Shown: piece after piece, positions 9,398-18,395 of the stretch
Position numbering within the stretch: the stretch's first letter is position 1
How the letters are laid out: each line of letters begins with the position of its first letter
NCBI GenBank assembly: GCA_963781895.1
Contig: CAWAIM010000025.1
Location: 1-64,000, forward strand
From: Roseiarcus sp963781895
Lineage (GTDB): Bacteria; Pseudomonadota; Alphaproteobacteria; Rhizobiales; Beijerinckiaceae
Reading direction: 5' to 3'
DNA length: 64,000 nt
The notes under the pieces: generated by a model
What the model was told of the DNA's origin: nothing
The model's input: the letters and a program-made list of their open reading frames with translations, nothing else
The model's database searches: none
Translations under genes and position numbers: made by a program

Positions 9398-9980
9398 CTA
9401 TCCGGCGATCGGCGAAACGCCAAACAGCAGGGCGTGCAGCCAAAGGACGATTGCGGCCCACAGCGCGACGCCGAGAACGATCGCGGCGATCGTCGCGCTC
9501 CAGTCCGGCTCGGGATAGACGACCGCGTTGCGCCGGTCGCGGGCGTAGGAGCTGACCAGATCGGCCAGCGCCCAGACGAGGAAGGCGCCAAACAGCACCA
9601 AGGTCGGCCGCGGAGCCGTTGGCGATGAGATGCGCGGCGCCGAAGACGGCGACACTCCAGATCATCGGATGATGGACCACGACCGCAATATGGCTCCGCT
9701 TCACGAAATAGCCGGCCAACAGCAGCATGCTGGCGAGCATGAGAAGAATGGTCGCGTGCCGCGCCCCGGGCGGCGGCGTCCAAAGCTGCGCGGCGTCGAA
9801 GCGCGCGCGAGCGAAACCCCACACGATCAAGACGAATCCGACCGCCGAGAGGAGCGAATAGATCCCTTTCCATGGGCCTTCGCCGAGCCGGGCGATCGCG
9901 TTCCTCCGCGCGGTCTCGGCGAAAATGCGAGTGGAATGGAGCCCGAGAAAGATCACGAGACCGAGCACGAGAATCGTCAT
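9398..9980 (-). CDS. NnrU family membrane protein (one-base insertion)
   Basis: NnrU proteins are small polytopic inner-membrane proteins first found beside nitrite/NO reductase genes, and also adjacent to isoprenoid or carotenoid genes; their activity is unknown. The N-terminal frame starts MTILVLGLVIFLGLHSTRIF and continues through several membrane segments (GIYSLLSAVGFVLIVWGF, ATILLMLASMLLLAG) to the HHPMIWSVAVFGAAHLIANG block typical of the family. The frame then breaks. The C-terminal two segments (PTLVLFGAFLVWALADL, IAAIVLGVALWAAIVLWLHA) are one base out of register, so one extra base is inferred near 9608. No nitrite or NO reductase gene is in the window. Confidence 0.8.
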
Positions 9981-10227
9981 GGGAATCGCGCCTCGAGGCG
10001 AAGAGTTGAAATCGGCCGCCTCGTTCGTAAAGCTATGCGTGAAGCGGCGGTCGAGGCAAGGCGGGCCCGTTCCCACGCATTCTCGCCGTCCTTCGGCGCC
10101 GTTCGCGCCCCCGTGCGCGATATCGAGAAGCGAGGTCGCCGAGAAAGTGATTGACTAGGCAACAATCATCTTGTAGTTTCCTGAGAAACTATCGGCGCGT
10201 CTGGGCGCCGACGACGAGGAGGTTCAA

Positions 10228-10626
10228 TTGGATGCGCATGGCAAAGACGCGATTCGCTGGGCGACGGCCGAATTGGACGCCGAGCGGGTGACGTTTCCGG
10301 AAGTGGTGAAAGCGCTGATGGCCGCGGGCGTCGAGCGCTATCACGCCGACTTCGTGTGCTCGACGAAGACCTATTACATGCCGGATGGCGAATTCGAGAT
10401 CTTGCCCTGCCACGCTGTCGGGACAGTGGCGAAGGACTTCGATCCGAAAGCGGTCGAGACGGCGATTCGCGCCATTCAGGCCCAGACGATCCAGTACCGG
10501 GAGTTCTGCAAACGGATCGCCGCCGCGGGCTGCGTCGGCTATTTCGTCAGCTTCGCCGGCCGCCGCGCCGTGTACTACGGAAGAACCGGGGACTCGTATG
10601 TCGAATGGTTCCCGGGCGCGAAATGA
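10228..10626 (+). CDS. DUF1398 family protein
   Basis: A 132-residue protein matching the DUF1398 family (small bacterial proteins of unknown function, sometimes called phage-envelope-like). The conserved order is visible: EVVKALMAAGVERYHADF, STKTYYMPDGE, then a C-terminal half with RIAAAGCVGYFVSFAGRRAVYYGRTGDSYVEWFP. The TTG start at 10228 is supported by GAGGAGG about 8 bases upstream; the ATG four bases later is out of frame. The MarR gene starts 10 bp downstream, so the two are probably co-transcribed. Confidence 0.82.
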   Translation: MDAHGKDAIRWATAELDAERVTFPEVVKALMAAGVERYHADFVCSTKTYYMPDGEFEILPCHAVGTVAKDFDPKAVETAIRAIQAQTIQYREFCKRIAAAGCVGYFVSFAGRRAVYYGRTGDSYVEWFPGAK

Positions 10627-10636
10627 GGCCGCCGAA

Positions 10637-11101
10637 ATGCCGCCCAGGACAGGGACGGTCAGCCCGCTTGCCGCGCATCTGGGCTATTGGCTGCGCTTCG
10701 TCTCCAACCAGGCGTCGCATTCCTTCAGCCGCAAGCTCGCCGCGCGCGGCGTGACGGTCGCCGAATGGGTGGTGCTGCGCGTGCTCCTCGACGAACAGGC
10801 GATGACGCCGAGCGCCCTCGCCGATCGCATGGGAATGACCCGCGGGGCCATCTCCAAGCTCGCCGACCGGCTCGCCGCCAAGGCGTTGATCTCGCGGACG
10901 GCGGCGCGGAACGACGGCCGCTCGCATTGGCTCGCGTTGACGCCGAAAGGGCGAAGACTGGCGCCGATTCTGGCCGCGCTCGCGGACGCCAACGACGCGG
11001 AGTACTTCGGCCATTTGAGCGAAGACGAGCGGTCGACCATCGAGTTGGCCATGCGCGAGATCGTGCGCCGGCACGGTCTGAGGGCGCAGCCGATCGAATG
11101 A
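10637..11101 (+). CDS. MarR family transcriptional regulator
   Basis: A 154-residue winged-helix regulator. The N-terminal dimerisation helix includes LAAHLGYWLRFVSNQASHSFS. The HTH reads LADRMGMTRGAISKLADRL (~60-78), and the beta-wing has RNDGRSHWLALTPKGR. The ligand is unknown. It probably regulates itself and the DUF1398 gene 10 bp upstream. An in-frame ATG 13 codons earlier (10598) lies inside the upstream gene and is less likely. Confidence 0.88.
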   Translation: MPPRTGTVSPLAAHLGYWLRFVSNQASHSFSRKLAARGVTVAEWVVLRVLLDEQAMTPSALADRMGMTRGAISKLADRLAAKALISRTAARNDGRSHWLALTPKGRRLAPILAALADANDAEYFGHLSEDERSTIELAMREIVRRHGLRAQPIE

Positions 11102-11187
11102 CGGGCGGCGGACACTGTGCAGTCAGGCTTGCGGCGCGCGCCGCAGCGTCGCATGGATTGCCGACGCTCTCGTGAAGGGATCTCGCG

Positions 11188-11956
11188 ATGTCCTGGTCGG
11201 CCGCCCAATATCTGAAGTTCGAACACGAGCGCACCCGGCCGGCGCGCGATCTCGTCGCCAGCATACCCAACGATGACGTCCGCAGCGCCGCGGACATCGG
11301 CTGCGGTCCGGGCAATTCGACCGAGGTCTTGCGCGAGCGCTACGAGCGAGCGCGCATCATTGGGCTCGACGTTTCCCCCGACATGATCGCGGCGGCCCGC
11401 GAGCGGCTGCCCGACGTCGCCTTCGAGGTCGGCGACATTCGCCATTGGCGCGACGAGGGGCCCTACGACGTGATCCTCGCCAACGCCGTGCTGCAGTGGA
11501 TCCCCGAACACGAGACGCTGCTGCCGGCCCTGATTGCGAAGCTTGCGGCGGGCGGCTCGCTCGCGGCGCAAATGCCCGACAACCTCGACGAGCCGTCGCA
11601 TCGGCTGATGCGCGACATCGCCAGCGACGGGCCCTGGGCGGCGAAGCTCAGGGACGCCGCCAAGGCGCGCGCGGAGCGCCGCGGGCCCGACTGGTATTTC
11701 CGCCTGTTGCGCCCCCATGCGGCCCGTGTCGACCTCTGGCGCACCACCTACTTCCATCCGCTCGCCGGCGCGCGCGCCGTCGTCGAATGGGTGAAAGGGA
11801 CCGGCCTTCGGCCGTTCCTCGACCCGCTCGACGCGAGCCGAGCGGGAAGGTTTTCTTGCGCGCTACGAGGCGGCGATCGCGAACGCCTATCCGGCAGAAG
11901 CGGACGGGACCGTGATCCTGCCCTTTCCGAGGCTGTTCTTCGTCGCCACGCGTTGA
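11188..11956 (+). CDS. tam: Trans-aconitate 2-methyltransferase (one-base insertion)
   Basis: A SAM-dependent methyltransferase that monomethylates trans-aconitate, a toxic by-product of the aconitase reaction. The family start is clear: MSWSAAQYLKFEHERTRPARDL, then the SAM-binding DIGCGPGNSTEVL (residues ~36-48) and LANAVLQWIPEH. The conserved end is also present but one base out of frame: after LDPLDAS, the shifted frame reads FLARYEAAIANAYPAEADG and terminates at 11956. One extra C near 11839 explains this. Restored length is about 255 residues, normal for Tam. GAAGGGA precedes the ATG. Confidence 0.85.
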
Positions 11957-12047
11957 GAAGCGCCGATTTGCGCTGCGCCGCCGCCCGATATAGCGTGAGC
12001 GCCCTGTGAAGCCAAAGCGCGGGGGGGCGCGCAAAAAGGAGGAGGCC

Positions 12048-12368
12048 ATGCCCAAGTATATGTTCGAAGCGCATTATAACGCCGAGGGCGCCAAGGGGGT
12101 CATGAAAGAAGGAGGCTCGGGACGCCGCGCCGCGGTCGCCAAAACGGTCGAAGGCTTGGGCGGCAAGCTCGAGAGCATCCATTTCGCTTTCGGCGGCGTC
12201 GACGCCTTCGTAATCGTTGATTTGCCGGACAACGTGTCGGCGGCCGCCGTGGCGCTCGCGTTCAGTCAGAGCGGAGCAGGAAACATCACGACGGTTGTTC
12301 TCCTCACGCCCGAGGAGATGGACAACGCCGCCAAGAAGACCGTCGCCTTTCGCGCCCCCGGGCATTGA
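12048..12368 (+). CDS. GYD domain protein
   Basis: A 106-residue GYD family protein, a small alpha-beta fold related to ferredoxin-like dimeric domains with no known function. It starts MPKYMFEAHYNAEGAKGVMKEG and contains the core FAFGGVDAFVIVDLPDN. The ATG at 12048 has a strong AAGGAGGAG ribosome site, preferred over an earlier start in a lysine/arginine-rich leader. It lies directly upstream of tRNA-Arg on the same strand. Confidence 0.85.
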   Translation: MPKYMFEAHYNAEGAKGVMKEGGSGRRAAVAKTVEGLGGKLESIHFAFGGVDAFVIVDLPDNVSAAAVALAFSQSGAGNITTVVLLTPEEMDNAAKKTVAFRAPGH

Positions 12369-12438
12369 GGCGTAAGGCCGTCGCCGGCGCGCTTCCAACG
12401 CGCCCGCGCTTCGTGCTATGGCGGGCGCCGACTGCAGC

Positions 12439-12515
12439 GCGCCCGTAGCTCAACTGGATAGAGTATCGGTCTTCGAAACCGAGGGTTGGGAGTTCAAGCC
12501 TCTCCGGGCGCGCCA
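12439..12515 (+). tRNA. tRNA-Arg (anticodon TCG)
   Basis: A 77-base cloverleaf with acceptor arms GCGCCCG/CGGGCGC, D-arm GCTCAACTGGATAGAGT, a five-pair anticodon stem (TCGGT/ACCGA) around loop CTTCGAA giving anticodon TCG, a GTTCAAG T-loop, discriminator G and encoded CCA. No integrase or att-like repeat follows it. Confidence 0.93.
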
Positions 12516-12563
12516 GTCTTGAATGAGTCGGGGACGGACCTTCGGACCGACCGGAGCTGCACC

Positions 12564-12928
12564 ATGCTGGAGCGAATGCAGGAGGCCTCGGCGCACACGC
12601 TGGCTCTGCGCGCGAGCGGAACCGTGATGGCGCGCGACGTCGAAGCCGCCCTGGAAGCCGCCATCGGTCCGTCGGGCGCGCCGACAGGCCTCGTCATCGT
12701 CATCGACCGCGACTTCGACGGCTATCTGTCCGAGCTCGCGCGCGGCCTCGTCAATGCTTCGTCTGCCCACGGGAATCTGGTCAGGGTCGCGGTCGTCGCC
12801 GACGCCGGCTTGATGGATGAAGCCAGGCTCAGCGGCTTCGCGGACTCCGCGGTTCCGATCCGGCTCTTCGCCGCGACCGATCAGGGAGCGGCGATCGACT
12901 GGGCCGCGGCGGCGGGCGCGGGGAGTAG
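12564..12928 (+). CDS. SpoIIAA/STAS-like protein (one-base deletion near 3' end)
   Basis: About 121 residues, resembling the SpoIIAA-like (DUF3478) STAS-fold proteins. It starts MLERMQEASAHTLALRASGTV and contains IVIDRDFDGYLSELARGL and VRVAVVADAGLMDEARLSGF, ending ATDQGAAIDWAAAAG. As written, the frame runs without a stop into the next gene. Adding one G to the G-run at 12920-12923 gives a stop at 12926-12928, the usual end for this family. I infer a missing base there rather than a real fusion. The function is unknown. Confidence 0.72.
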
Positions 12929-13145
12929 CGCGGCGCGACGAATTGTCGGCTCCCGCTGCTTCGGTCGCTTCCGGCTGCAGCGGTTCGGACTTGCACCCGC
13001 CGGAAAGCGATCGGGGCAATTGGGCGTCGGCGCCGAGCCGCCTTTGCAGCGGCCAGCGCCGACGCGACGGTTCCCCGGCATGAATACGGCGACGCCGATC
13101 GATCGGCGCATGATTTCGCTTCGGCGGCGGTGTAGGGAGGGAAGT

Positions 13146-14804
13146 ATGAGCGCGCCCAATCCTCCACGCGCCGGCCGTCCCGCGACGCGCGCGCCGCGCG
13201 GCGTCGTTTCGTCGCCGCATTACCTGGCCAGCGCCGCCGGGCTGAATGTCCTGCAGCGCGGCGGCAATGCCGTGGACGCCGCGATCGCCGCCAACGCGGT
13301 CCTGTGCGTCGCCTACCCTCACATGGCCGGATTGGGCGGCGACGGATTCTGGCTGATCGCGGAGCCGACCGGTCAGGTGCATGGGCTCAACGCCAGCGGG
13401 CCGGCCGCGCGACTGGCGACTCTCGACTATTACCGCGCGCACGGCGAGAACGCCGAAATCCCCTCGCGCGGGCCGCTCAGCGCCCTGACGGCGCCCGGCG
13501 CGGTCGACGGCTGGCGCGCGGCGCATCAGCGATTCGGCCGGCTCGGCTGGAGCGAACTGTTTGACGCCGCCATCGTCTATGCCCGCGAAGGCGTGCCGGT
13601 GAGCCGTTCTTTGGCGGACTGGTCCGAGCGAGACGCGCCGATTCTGACCAGGCGCCCCACGACCGCCGCGATCTTTCTGCCCGGCGGCCGCGCGCCCGCC
13701 GAGGGCGACCGACTGGTCCAGGCGGATCTCGCCCATTCACTCCAGCAGATTGCCGCCCAGGGAGCGCGGGCCGGCTTCTACGAAGGCGCAATCGCCGAAC
13801 GCATCTGCGCCGGATTGCAGGCGGAGGGCTCGCCGCTGCGCGTCGAGGATTTCGCGGCCTTTCAAGCGGAGTGGGTCGAGCCGATCAAATCCACATACCG
13901 TGGTTACGACGTTTACGAGCTGCCGCCCAACACGCAGGGATTCGCGGCGCTGCAAATATTGAATCTGATCGAAGGTTATGACGTCGCCGGCTGGGGCGAC
14001 GGCGGCGCCGATTATTATCACCACATGGCCGAGGCGGTTAAGGTCGCGTTCGCCGACCGCGACGAGTGGCTGACCGACCCGCGCTTCGTCGACATTCCGG
14101 TGCAACGGCTGATCGACAAGACCTATGCGCAACAGCGCCGCCGCCTCATCGATTCGCAGCGGGCCCAAAACATGGCCGAGGTGGCGGCGGGCATCCCTTA
14201 TGCGCATCCGCACCAGCGTCGCGCGCCGGAAGGCGACACCTGTTACTTCTGCGCCGCCGATCGGGATGGCATGGTCGTTTCCCTCATCCAGTCGATCTAT
14301 CACGATTTCGGCAGCGCGGTCGTCGGAGGCGACACCGGAATCATCTTGCAAAATCGCGGCGCGTTCTTCGCGCTCGATGAACATCACCCGAACTGCCTGC
14401 AACCCGGCAAGCGCACGTTTCATACGCTGATCCCGGCGCTGCTGGCGCGCGACGGGAAACCTTACCTGGCGTTCGGAGCGATGGGCGGAGAGGGGCAGCC
14501 GCAGTCCCAGGCCGCGCTGGTGACCCGCATCGTTGATTTTCGATATGACGTGCAGCAGGCGATCGAGGCGCCGCGCTGGGTCATCGGGCGCACGTGGGGG
14601 ACGCGGTCCCGCAATTTGTGGCTCGAAGGCCGCATATCCGATGACGTCGCGCGCGAGCTGAAACGGCGGGGACAGCCAGTGCAAATGGTCACGGATTGGA
14701 ATGACAGCATGGGGCACGCGCACGCCATTCGCGTCAACCGCGAACAAGGCTTCCTCGAGGGCGGAGCCGATCCTCGGGGCGACGGCGCCGCCGCGGGCTA
14801 TTGA
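13146..14804 (+). CDS. Gamma-glutamyltransferase family protein
   Basis: A 552-residue Ntn-hydrolase that autocleaves to two subunits and transfers or hydrolyses gamma-glutamyl groups (glutathione and conjugates). The catalytic Thr365 is in EGDTCYFCAADRDG, the expected start of the small subunit. Other conserved blocks are GGNAVDAAIAANAVLCV, LGGDGFWL and FGAMGGEGQPQSQ. No Sec signal is visible, so it may be one of the cytosolic YwrD-like members, and the T-C-Y-F context differs from the T-T-H-F/S-V of classic GGT. The ATG at 13146 has AGGGAGGGA upstream. An open frame from 12486 runs into it, but the linker is unlike protein. Confidence 0.87.
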   Translation: MSAPNPPRAGRPATRAPRGVVSSPHYLASAAGLNVLQRGGNAVDAAIAANAVLCVAYPHMAGLGGDGFWLIAEPTGQVHGLNASGPAARLATLDYYRAHGENAEIPSRGPLSALTAPGAVDGWRAAHQRFGRLGWSELFDAAIVYAREGVPVSRSLADWSERDAPILTRRPTTAAIFLPGGRAPAEGDRLVQADLAHSLQQIAAQGARAGFYEGAIAERICAGLQAEGSPLRVEDFAAFQAEWVEPIKSTYRGYDVYELPPNTQGFAALQILNLIEGYDVAGWGDGGADYYHHMAEAVKVAFADRDEWLTDPRFVDIPVQRLIDKTYAQQRRRLIDSQRAQNMAEVAAGIPYAHPHQRRAPEGDTCYFCAADRDGMVVSLIQSIYHDFGSAVVGGDTGIILQNRGAFFALDEHHPNCLQPGKRTFHTLIPALLARDGKPYLAFGAMGGEGQPQSQAALVTRIVDFRYDVQQAIEAPRWVIGRTWGTRSRNLWLEGRISDDVARELKRRGQPVQMVTDWNDSMGHAHAIRVNREQGFLEGGADPRGDGAAAGY

Positions 14805-14870
14805 TCCCCTCGAGGCGATCTTAAGATAGGGCCAGGACACGCGCTTGCAGTCGAATAACCAGGATTGACG

Positions 14871-16417
14871 ATGACCGAGCACCCGTTCGACACGATCCCT
14901 GCGCTTCTGGCGCGAGGCGAGGCTGAAGCGCCGGCCATCGGCGCCCCGGACCGCACGGCCCTCGCCTATGCGGGACTGCGCGACCTGGCGCAGCGCACGG
15001 TGGCGGCGCTGAACGGCATGGGCATCGGCCGCGGCGACCGGGTGGCGATCGTGCTGCCGAACGGGCCGGAGATGGCGACCGCCTTCGTCGCGATCGCCTG
15101 CGGCGCGACCACCGCGCCGCTCAACCCGGCCTACCGGAGCGAGGAGTTCGACTTCTATCTGGGCGACCTCGAACGCCAAGGCGCTGATCGTGCTGCGCGG
15201 AGCGGAAAGCGCGGCGCGCGCGGCGGCGGCGGCGCGCGGCATCCCGGTCGTCGAACTGGCGCCGGAGGCGGACGGCGCCGCCGGGCTGTTCACGCTCCAC
15301 CCGGCGCAGGCTCTCAAGGGCAAGCCGGCGCGCCCGGGCATGGCCGAGGCGGACGACGTGGCGCTGGTGCTGCACACCTCCGGCACCACGTCGCGGCCCA
15401 AGATCGTGCCGCTGCGCCACGTCAACGTCACCGCCTCGGCCTATCACATCGGCCGGACGCTGGCGCTTGCGCCGGACGATGTCTGCCTCAACATCATGCC
15501 GCTGTTCCACATCCACGGGCTGATCGCCGCCGTCGCTGTCGAGCCTGGCCGCCGGCGGCTCGGTGGTGCTGCACGCCCGGGCTTCAACGCCTTCCGCTTC
15601 TTCGCCTGGTTCGCCGCGGTCCGCCCGACCTGGTACACGGCGGTGCCGACCATGCATCAGGCGATCCTGGGCCTGCGCCGGCGCGCAACCGGGACGGCGA
15701 TCGCGGCGGGCCGGCTGCGGCTTCATCCGCTCCTCGTCCTCCTCGCTGCCGCCGCAGGTGATGGACGGCGCTGGAGGCGACCTTCGGCGTGCCGGTGATC
15801 GAGGCCTACGGCATGACCGAGGCCTCGCACCAGATGGCCTCCAACCCGCTGCCGCCGCGCCGCGCGCTTCGCCGGCTCGGTCGGCATCGCCGCCGGTCCG
15901 GAAATCGCCATCATGGACGAGGCCGGCGCGCTGCTGCCGCCGGGCGCGCTGGGCGAGGTGGTGATCCGCGGCCGCAACGTCACCGCCGGCTATGAGAACA
16001 ACCCCGACGCCAACGCCAAGGCCTTCACCAACGGCTGGTTCCGCACCGGCGACCAGGGCATCGCTCGACGCGGACGGCTATCTGCGCCTGACCGGCCGGC
16101 TGAAGGAGCTGATCAACCGCGGCGGCGAGAAGATCAGCCCGCTGGAGGTCGACGACGGTGCTGATGGACCATCCGGCGGTCGCGCAGGCCTGACCTTCGC
16201 CATGCCGCACGACGAAGCTGGGCGAGGAAGTCGCCGCCGCCATCGTGCTGCGCGAGGGCGCGGCGCTGCGACGAGCGCGAGCTGCGCGATTTCGCCGGCG
16301 ACGCGCCTCGCCGCCTTCAAGGTGCCGCGCCGGATCGTCTTCCTCGACGAGATCCCCAAGGGCGCGACCGGCAAGCTGCAGCGCATCGGCCTGGCCGAGA
16401 AGCTCGGCCTGACGGCG
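14871..16417 (+). pseudogene. Acyl-CoA synthetase (oxalate-CoA ligase-like), many frameshifts
   Basis: An adenylate-forming CoA ligase read in pieces: start through GDRVAIVLPNGPEMATAF (clean frame to ~15170), the AMP-binding loop LHTSGTTSRPKIVPL (~15367-15411), IMPLFHIHGLIAAV, PTWYTAVPTMHQAIL, VIEAYGMTEASHQMASNPLPP, INRGGEKISPLEVD and the C-terminal KGATGKLQRIGLAEKLGL with the catalytic Lys. The order and wording fit the oxalate-CoA ligase-like branch. Between 15171 and ~16300 about ten single-base insertions and at least two deletions break the frame (insertions near 15171, 15535, 15767, 15861, 16063, 16157, 16214, 16266, 16297). The start could be ATG 14871 (a TTG lies two codons before). 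The end runs in frame into the next gene without a stop. Confidence 0.8.
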
Positions 16418-17408
16418 ATGAAGATCGCCATCTTCGGCGCCGGCGCGATCGGCGGGCTGCTGGCGGCCAGGCTGCAGCAGGCGGGCGCCGAGGTGACGGT
16501 CATCGCGCGCGGCCCGCATCTGGCGGCGATGCAGGCGAACGGCCTGACGCTGCAGCAGCGGCGGCGAGACGCGTCACCGTCCGCCCGCGCTGCCTGGCGG
16601 ACGCCGCCGAAGCCGGGCGTGCAGGACTGCGGTGATCGTCACGCTGAAGGCGCACGCGCTGCCCGCCGCCGCGCCCGCAGATCGCCACGCATGATGGGCC
16701 CCGAGACCGCGCTGGTGACCGGCGATCAACGGCGTGCCCTACTGGTATTTCTACGGCCTCGACGGCCCCTGGCGCGACCGGCGCGGTGGAGAGCGTCGAT
16801 CCCGGCGGCAGGCTGTGGGACATCCTGCCGCCCGCGCCAGGCGATCGGCTGCGTCGTCTATCCGGCCGCCGAGGTGATCGAGCCCGGCGTGATCGAGCAC
16901 ACCTATGGCGACCGCTTCACGCCTGGGCGAGCCGGACGGCAGCCGCAGCGCCGCGCGTCGAGGCGCTGTCGCAGCTGCTGATCGCGGCCGGCCTCAAGGC
17001 GCCGGTGCGCCCGCGCATCCGCGACGAGATCTGGGTCAAGCTGTGGGGCAATCTGGCCTTCAATCCGCTGTCGGCGCTGACCGGCGCGACGCTCGACCGG
17101 CTGACCGGCCGGCCGGACCTGCGCGCCGTTGTGCCGCGCCATGATGGCGGAAGCGCAAGGCGGTCGCCGAGGCGCTCGGCGTGCGCTTCGCGATCGACGT
17201 GGACAAGCGCATCGACGGCGCGGCGGAGGTCGGCGCGCACAAGACCTCGATGCTGCAGGACCTGGAGCGCGGCCGGCCGATGGAGATCGACGCGCTGCTC
17301 GGCGCGGTGGTCGAGCTCGGCGAAACAGTCGGCTCGCCCCTGCCGCTGTGCACGGCGATTCTGGCTCTGGTGCGCGAACGCGCGCGGCAAGCCGGCTGCT
17401 ATCGGTGA
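16418..17408 (+). pseudogene. 2-dehydropantoate 2-reductase (PanE/ApbA) family, many frameshifts
   Basis: An NADPH-dependent ketopantoate reductase-like protein. It opens with a perfect Rossmann motif (MKIAIFGAGAIGGLLAARLQ), then VTLKAHALPAAAPQ, TALVTAINGVPYWYF, the core IRDEIWVKLWGNLAFNPLSALTG (~17018-17090, with the family Lys and Asn), and a C-terminal helical part HKTSMLQDLERGRPMEIDALLGAVVELG. Single-base insertions occur roughly every 30-100 bases up to ~17160 (for example near 16690, 16728, 16780, 16843, 16925, 17130, 17155). The product may not be true PanE; paralogues of this fold reduce other 2-oxoacids. It directly follows the acyl-CoA ligase, suggesting a two-gene operon. Confidence 0.78.
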
Positions 17409-17472
17409 AGGCGACTGGGCAGCGTTTCGGCGTTGGCGCGGGACCCTACGCAACTCCCAAGCCGTTCGATTG

Positions 17473-17594
17473 TTGTCATGCCCGCGAAAGCGGGCATCTG
17501 GGCACCGCCGCCGTCGGGGAAGGATGGGTCGAAAGTGATGGTCGTTGAACGCCCTGCGGCGGTCTGCGCCCGCTTTCGCGGGGGTGACAATGAT
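17473..17594. repeat. REP-like inverted pair (TGCCCGCGAAAGCGGGCA type)
   Basis: TGTCATGCCCGC-GAAA-GCGGGC at 17475-17495 is a short hairpin. The opposite orientation (GCCCGCTTTCGCGGG, then TGACAATGA) is at 17568-17594. The pair encloses ~70 bases, giving a cruciform-capable element of about 120 bp, as in dispersed intergenic repeats of Rhizobiales. Confidence 0.75.
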
Positions 17595-17961
17595 TGATCG
17601 CTTAATCCGTCGCCGATCCCCCGCGGCTTGGGAGTTCGACCCTACGCCGAAGGGACTGCAATGCACTGAAATCGAACAAGAATACGATCCAGATCGGCGC
17701 CAATCGGGACCTGCTTGTGTCACAGTTTCGATGGTGCGTCAAAGCTCTGCTTGCCGGCGATCGGGTCAAGTCCGGGATCATCGCCCTCGGAAACAAATCC
17801 TTTATGAAAATCAGAATCCGTGCTACGATCCTTCTTGCCATGAACCGACACCTCAACACCCCGTTCGGGCTTGCGACGCGAGCGCTCCGCGCGCTGCGGA
17901 CCGATCGGTCGAATCCGTTCGCGCGCGGCGAGCGGAGCCGATCTGCGGGCGAACGGGGTTG

Positions 17962-18139
17962 CGTCATGGCCGGGCTCGTCGCGGCCATCGACGCGGCGCC
18001 AGCCGCCAAAAGGTCCAAGCTTTGCGCACAAACCGCCAAAGCGCATGTTTTCAAAACGTTGCATTCGCATCCGGTGAACGTCGGAGACGATTTTTGCAGA
18101 ATGACTGCGTGGATGGCCGGGACGAACCCGGCCATGACG
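17962..18139. repeat. Inverted pair of 'GTCATGGCCGGGC' dispersed repeat
   Basis: The forward copy at 17962-17997 and the inverted copy at 18107-18139 share CGTCATGGCCGGG(c/t)TCGTC and an ATC-ACGC tail, enclosing ~110 bases. The same repeat recurs at 49534-49667, again as an inverted pair. Confidence 0.75.
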
Positions 18140-18188
18140 GCTGGGCGTCTCGGCGCCGCCGGGAGTTCGAGCCGGGCTTCGCCTGGTC

Positions 18189-18236
18189 GGCCCGAAATGG
18201 CGCCGCAAGCCTTTGAAAACATGGGATTCGCGACCC
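18189..18236. repeat. 48-bp dispersed repeat, copy 1
   Basis: It begins GGCCCGAAATGGCGCCGCAA and continues through TTTGAAAACATGGGATTCG to GACCC. Copy 2 at 26817-26864 shares the first 21 bases exactly and differs at only a few later positions, including a one-base gap. Confidence 0.7.
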
Positions 18237-18395
18237 AAACTGGCGGCCGCCGCGACCGGCGCCGGCGGTTCGGAATCCAGCGGCCGCTCGCTTGCGGAAT
18301 TACCGAAAAAGCGCAGCTAAGCGCTTGAAAAGGCTTGGCGCCGCAACGGGATTTGCGGACCGCGCGGGCCCTCGTCCGCTCGCACGGGGTCGCGC

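Larger units (their letters stand above)
17409..18395. other. Non-coding interval rich in REP-like repeats
   Basis: Open frames here lack family-like content. The interval holds two pairs of inverted repeats and one copy of a 48-bp repeat, listed separately. Such mosaics are common between genes in this bacterial group. The segment 18237-18395 holds nothing I recognise. Confidence 0.7.

Noticed and set aside
9398..9980. Denitrification cluster suggested by NnrU
   Set aside because: No nitrite or nitric oxide reductase genes nearby; NnrU alone is widespread outside denitrifiers.
12439..12515. tRNA-Arg as an integration site of a mobile element
   Set aside because: No integrase and no repeat of the tRNA 3' end were found downstream in this window.
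12486..14804. A 772-codon open frame fusing the SpoIIAA-like protein to gamma-glutamyltransferase
   Set aside because: The ~70-residue linker is Arg-rich and unlike protein, the transferase has its own good ribosome site at 13146, and one missing G near 12921 gives the expected SpoIIAA stop.
15992..16981. Apparent fusion of acyl-CoA synthetase and PanE-like protein
   Set aside because: The frames join only because of the indel load in this patch; each half ends and starts where its family does.
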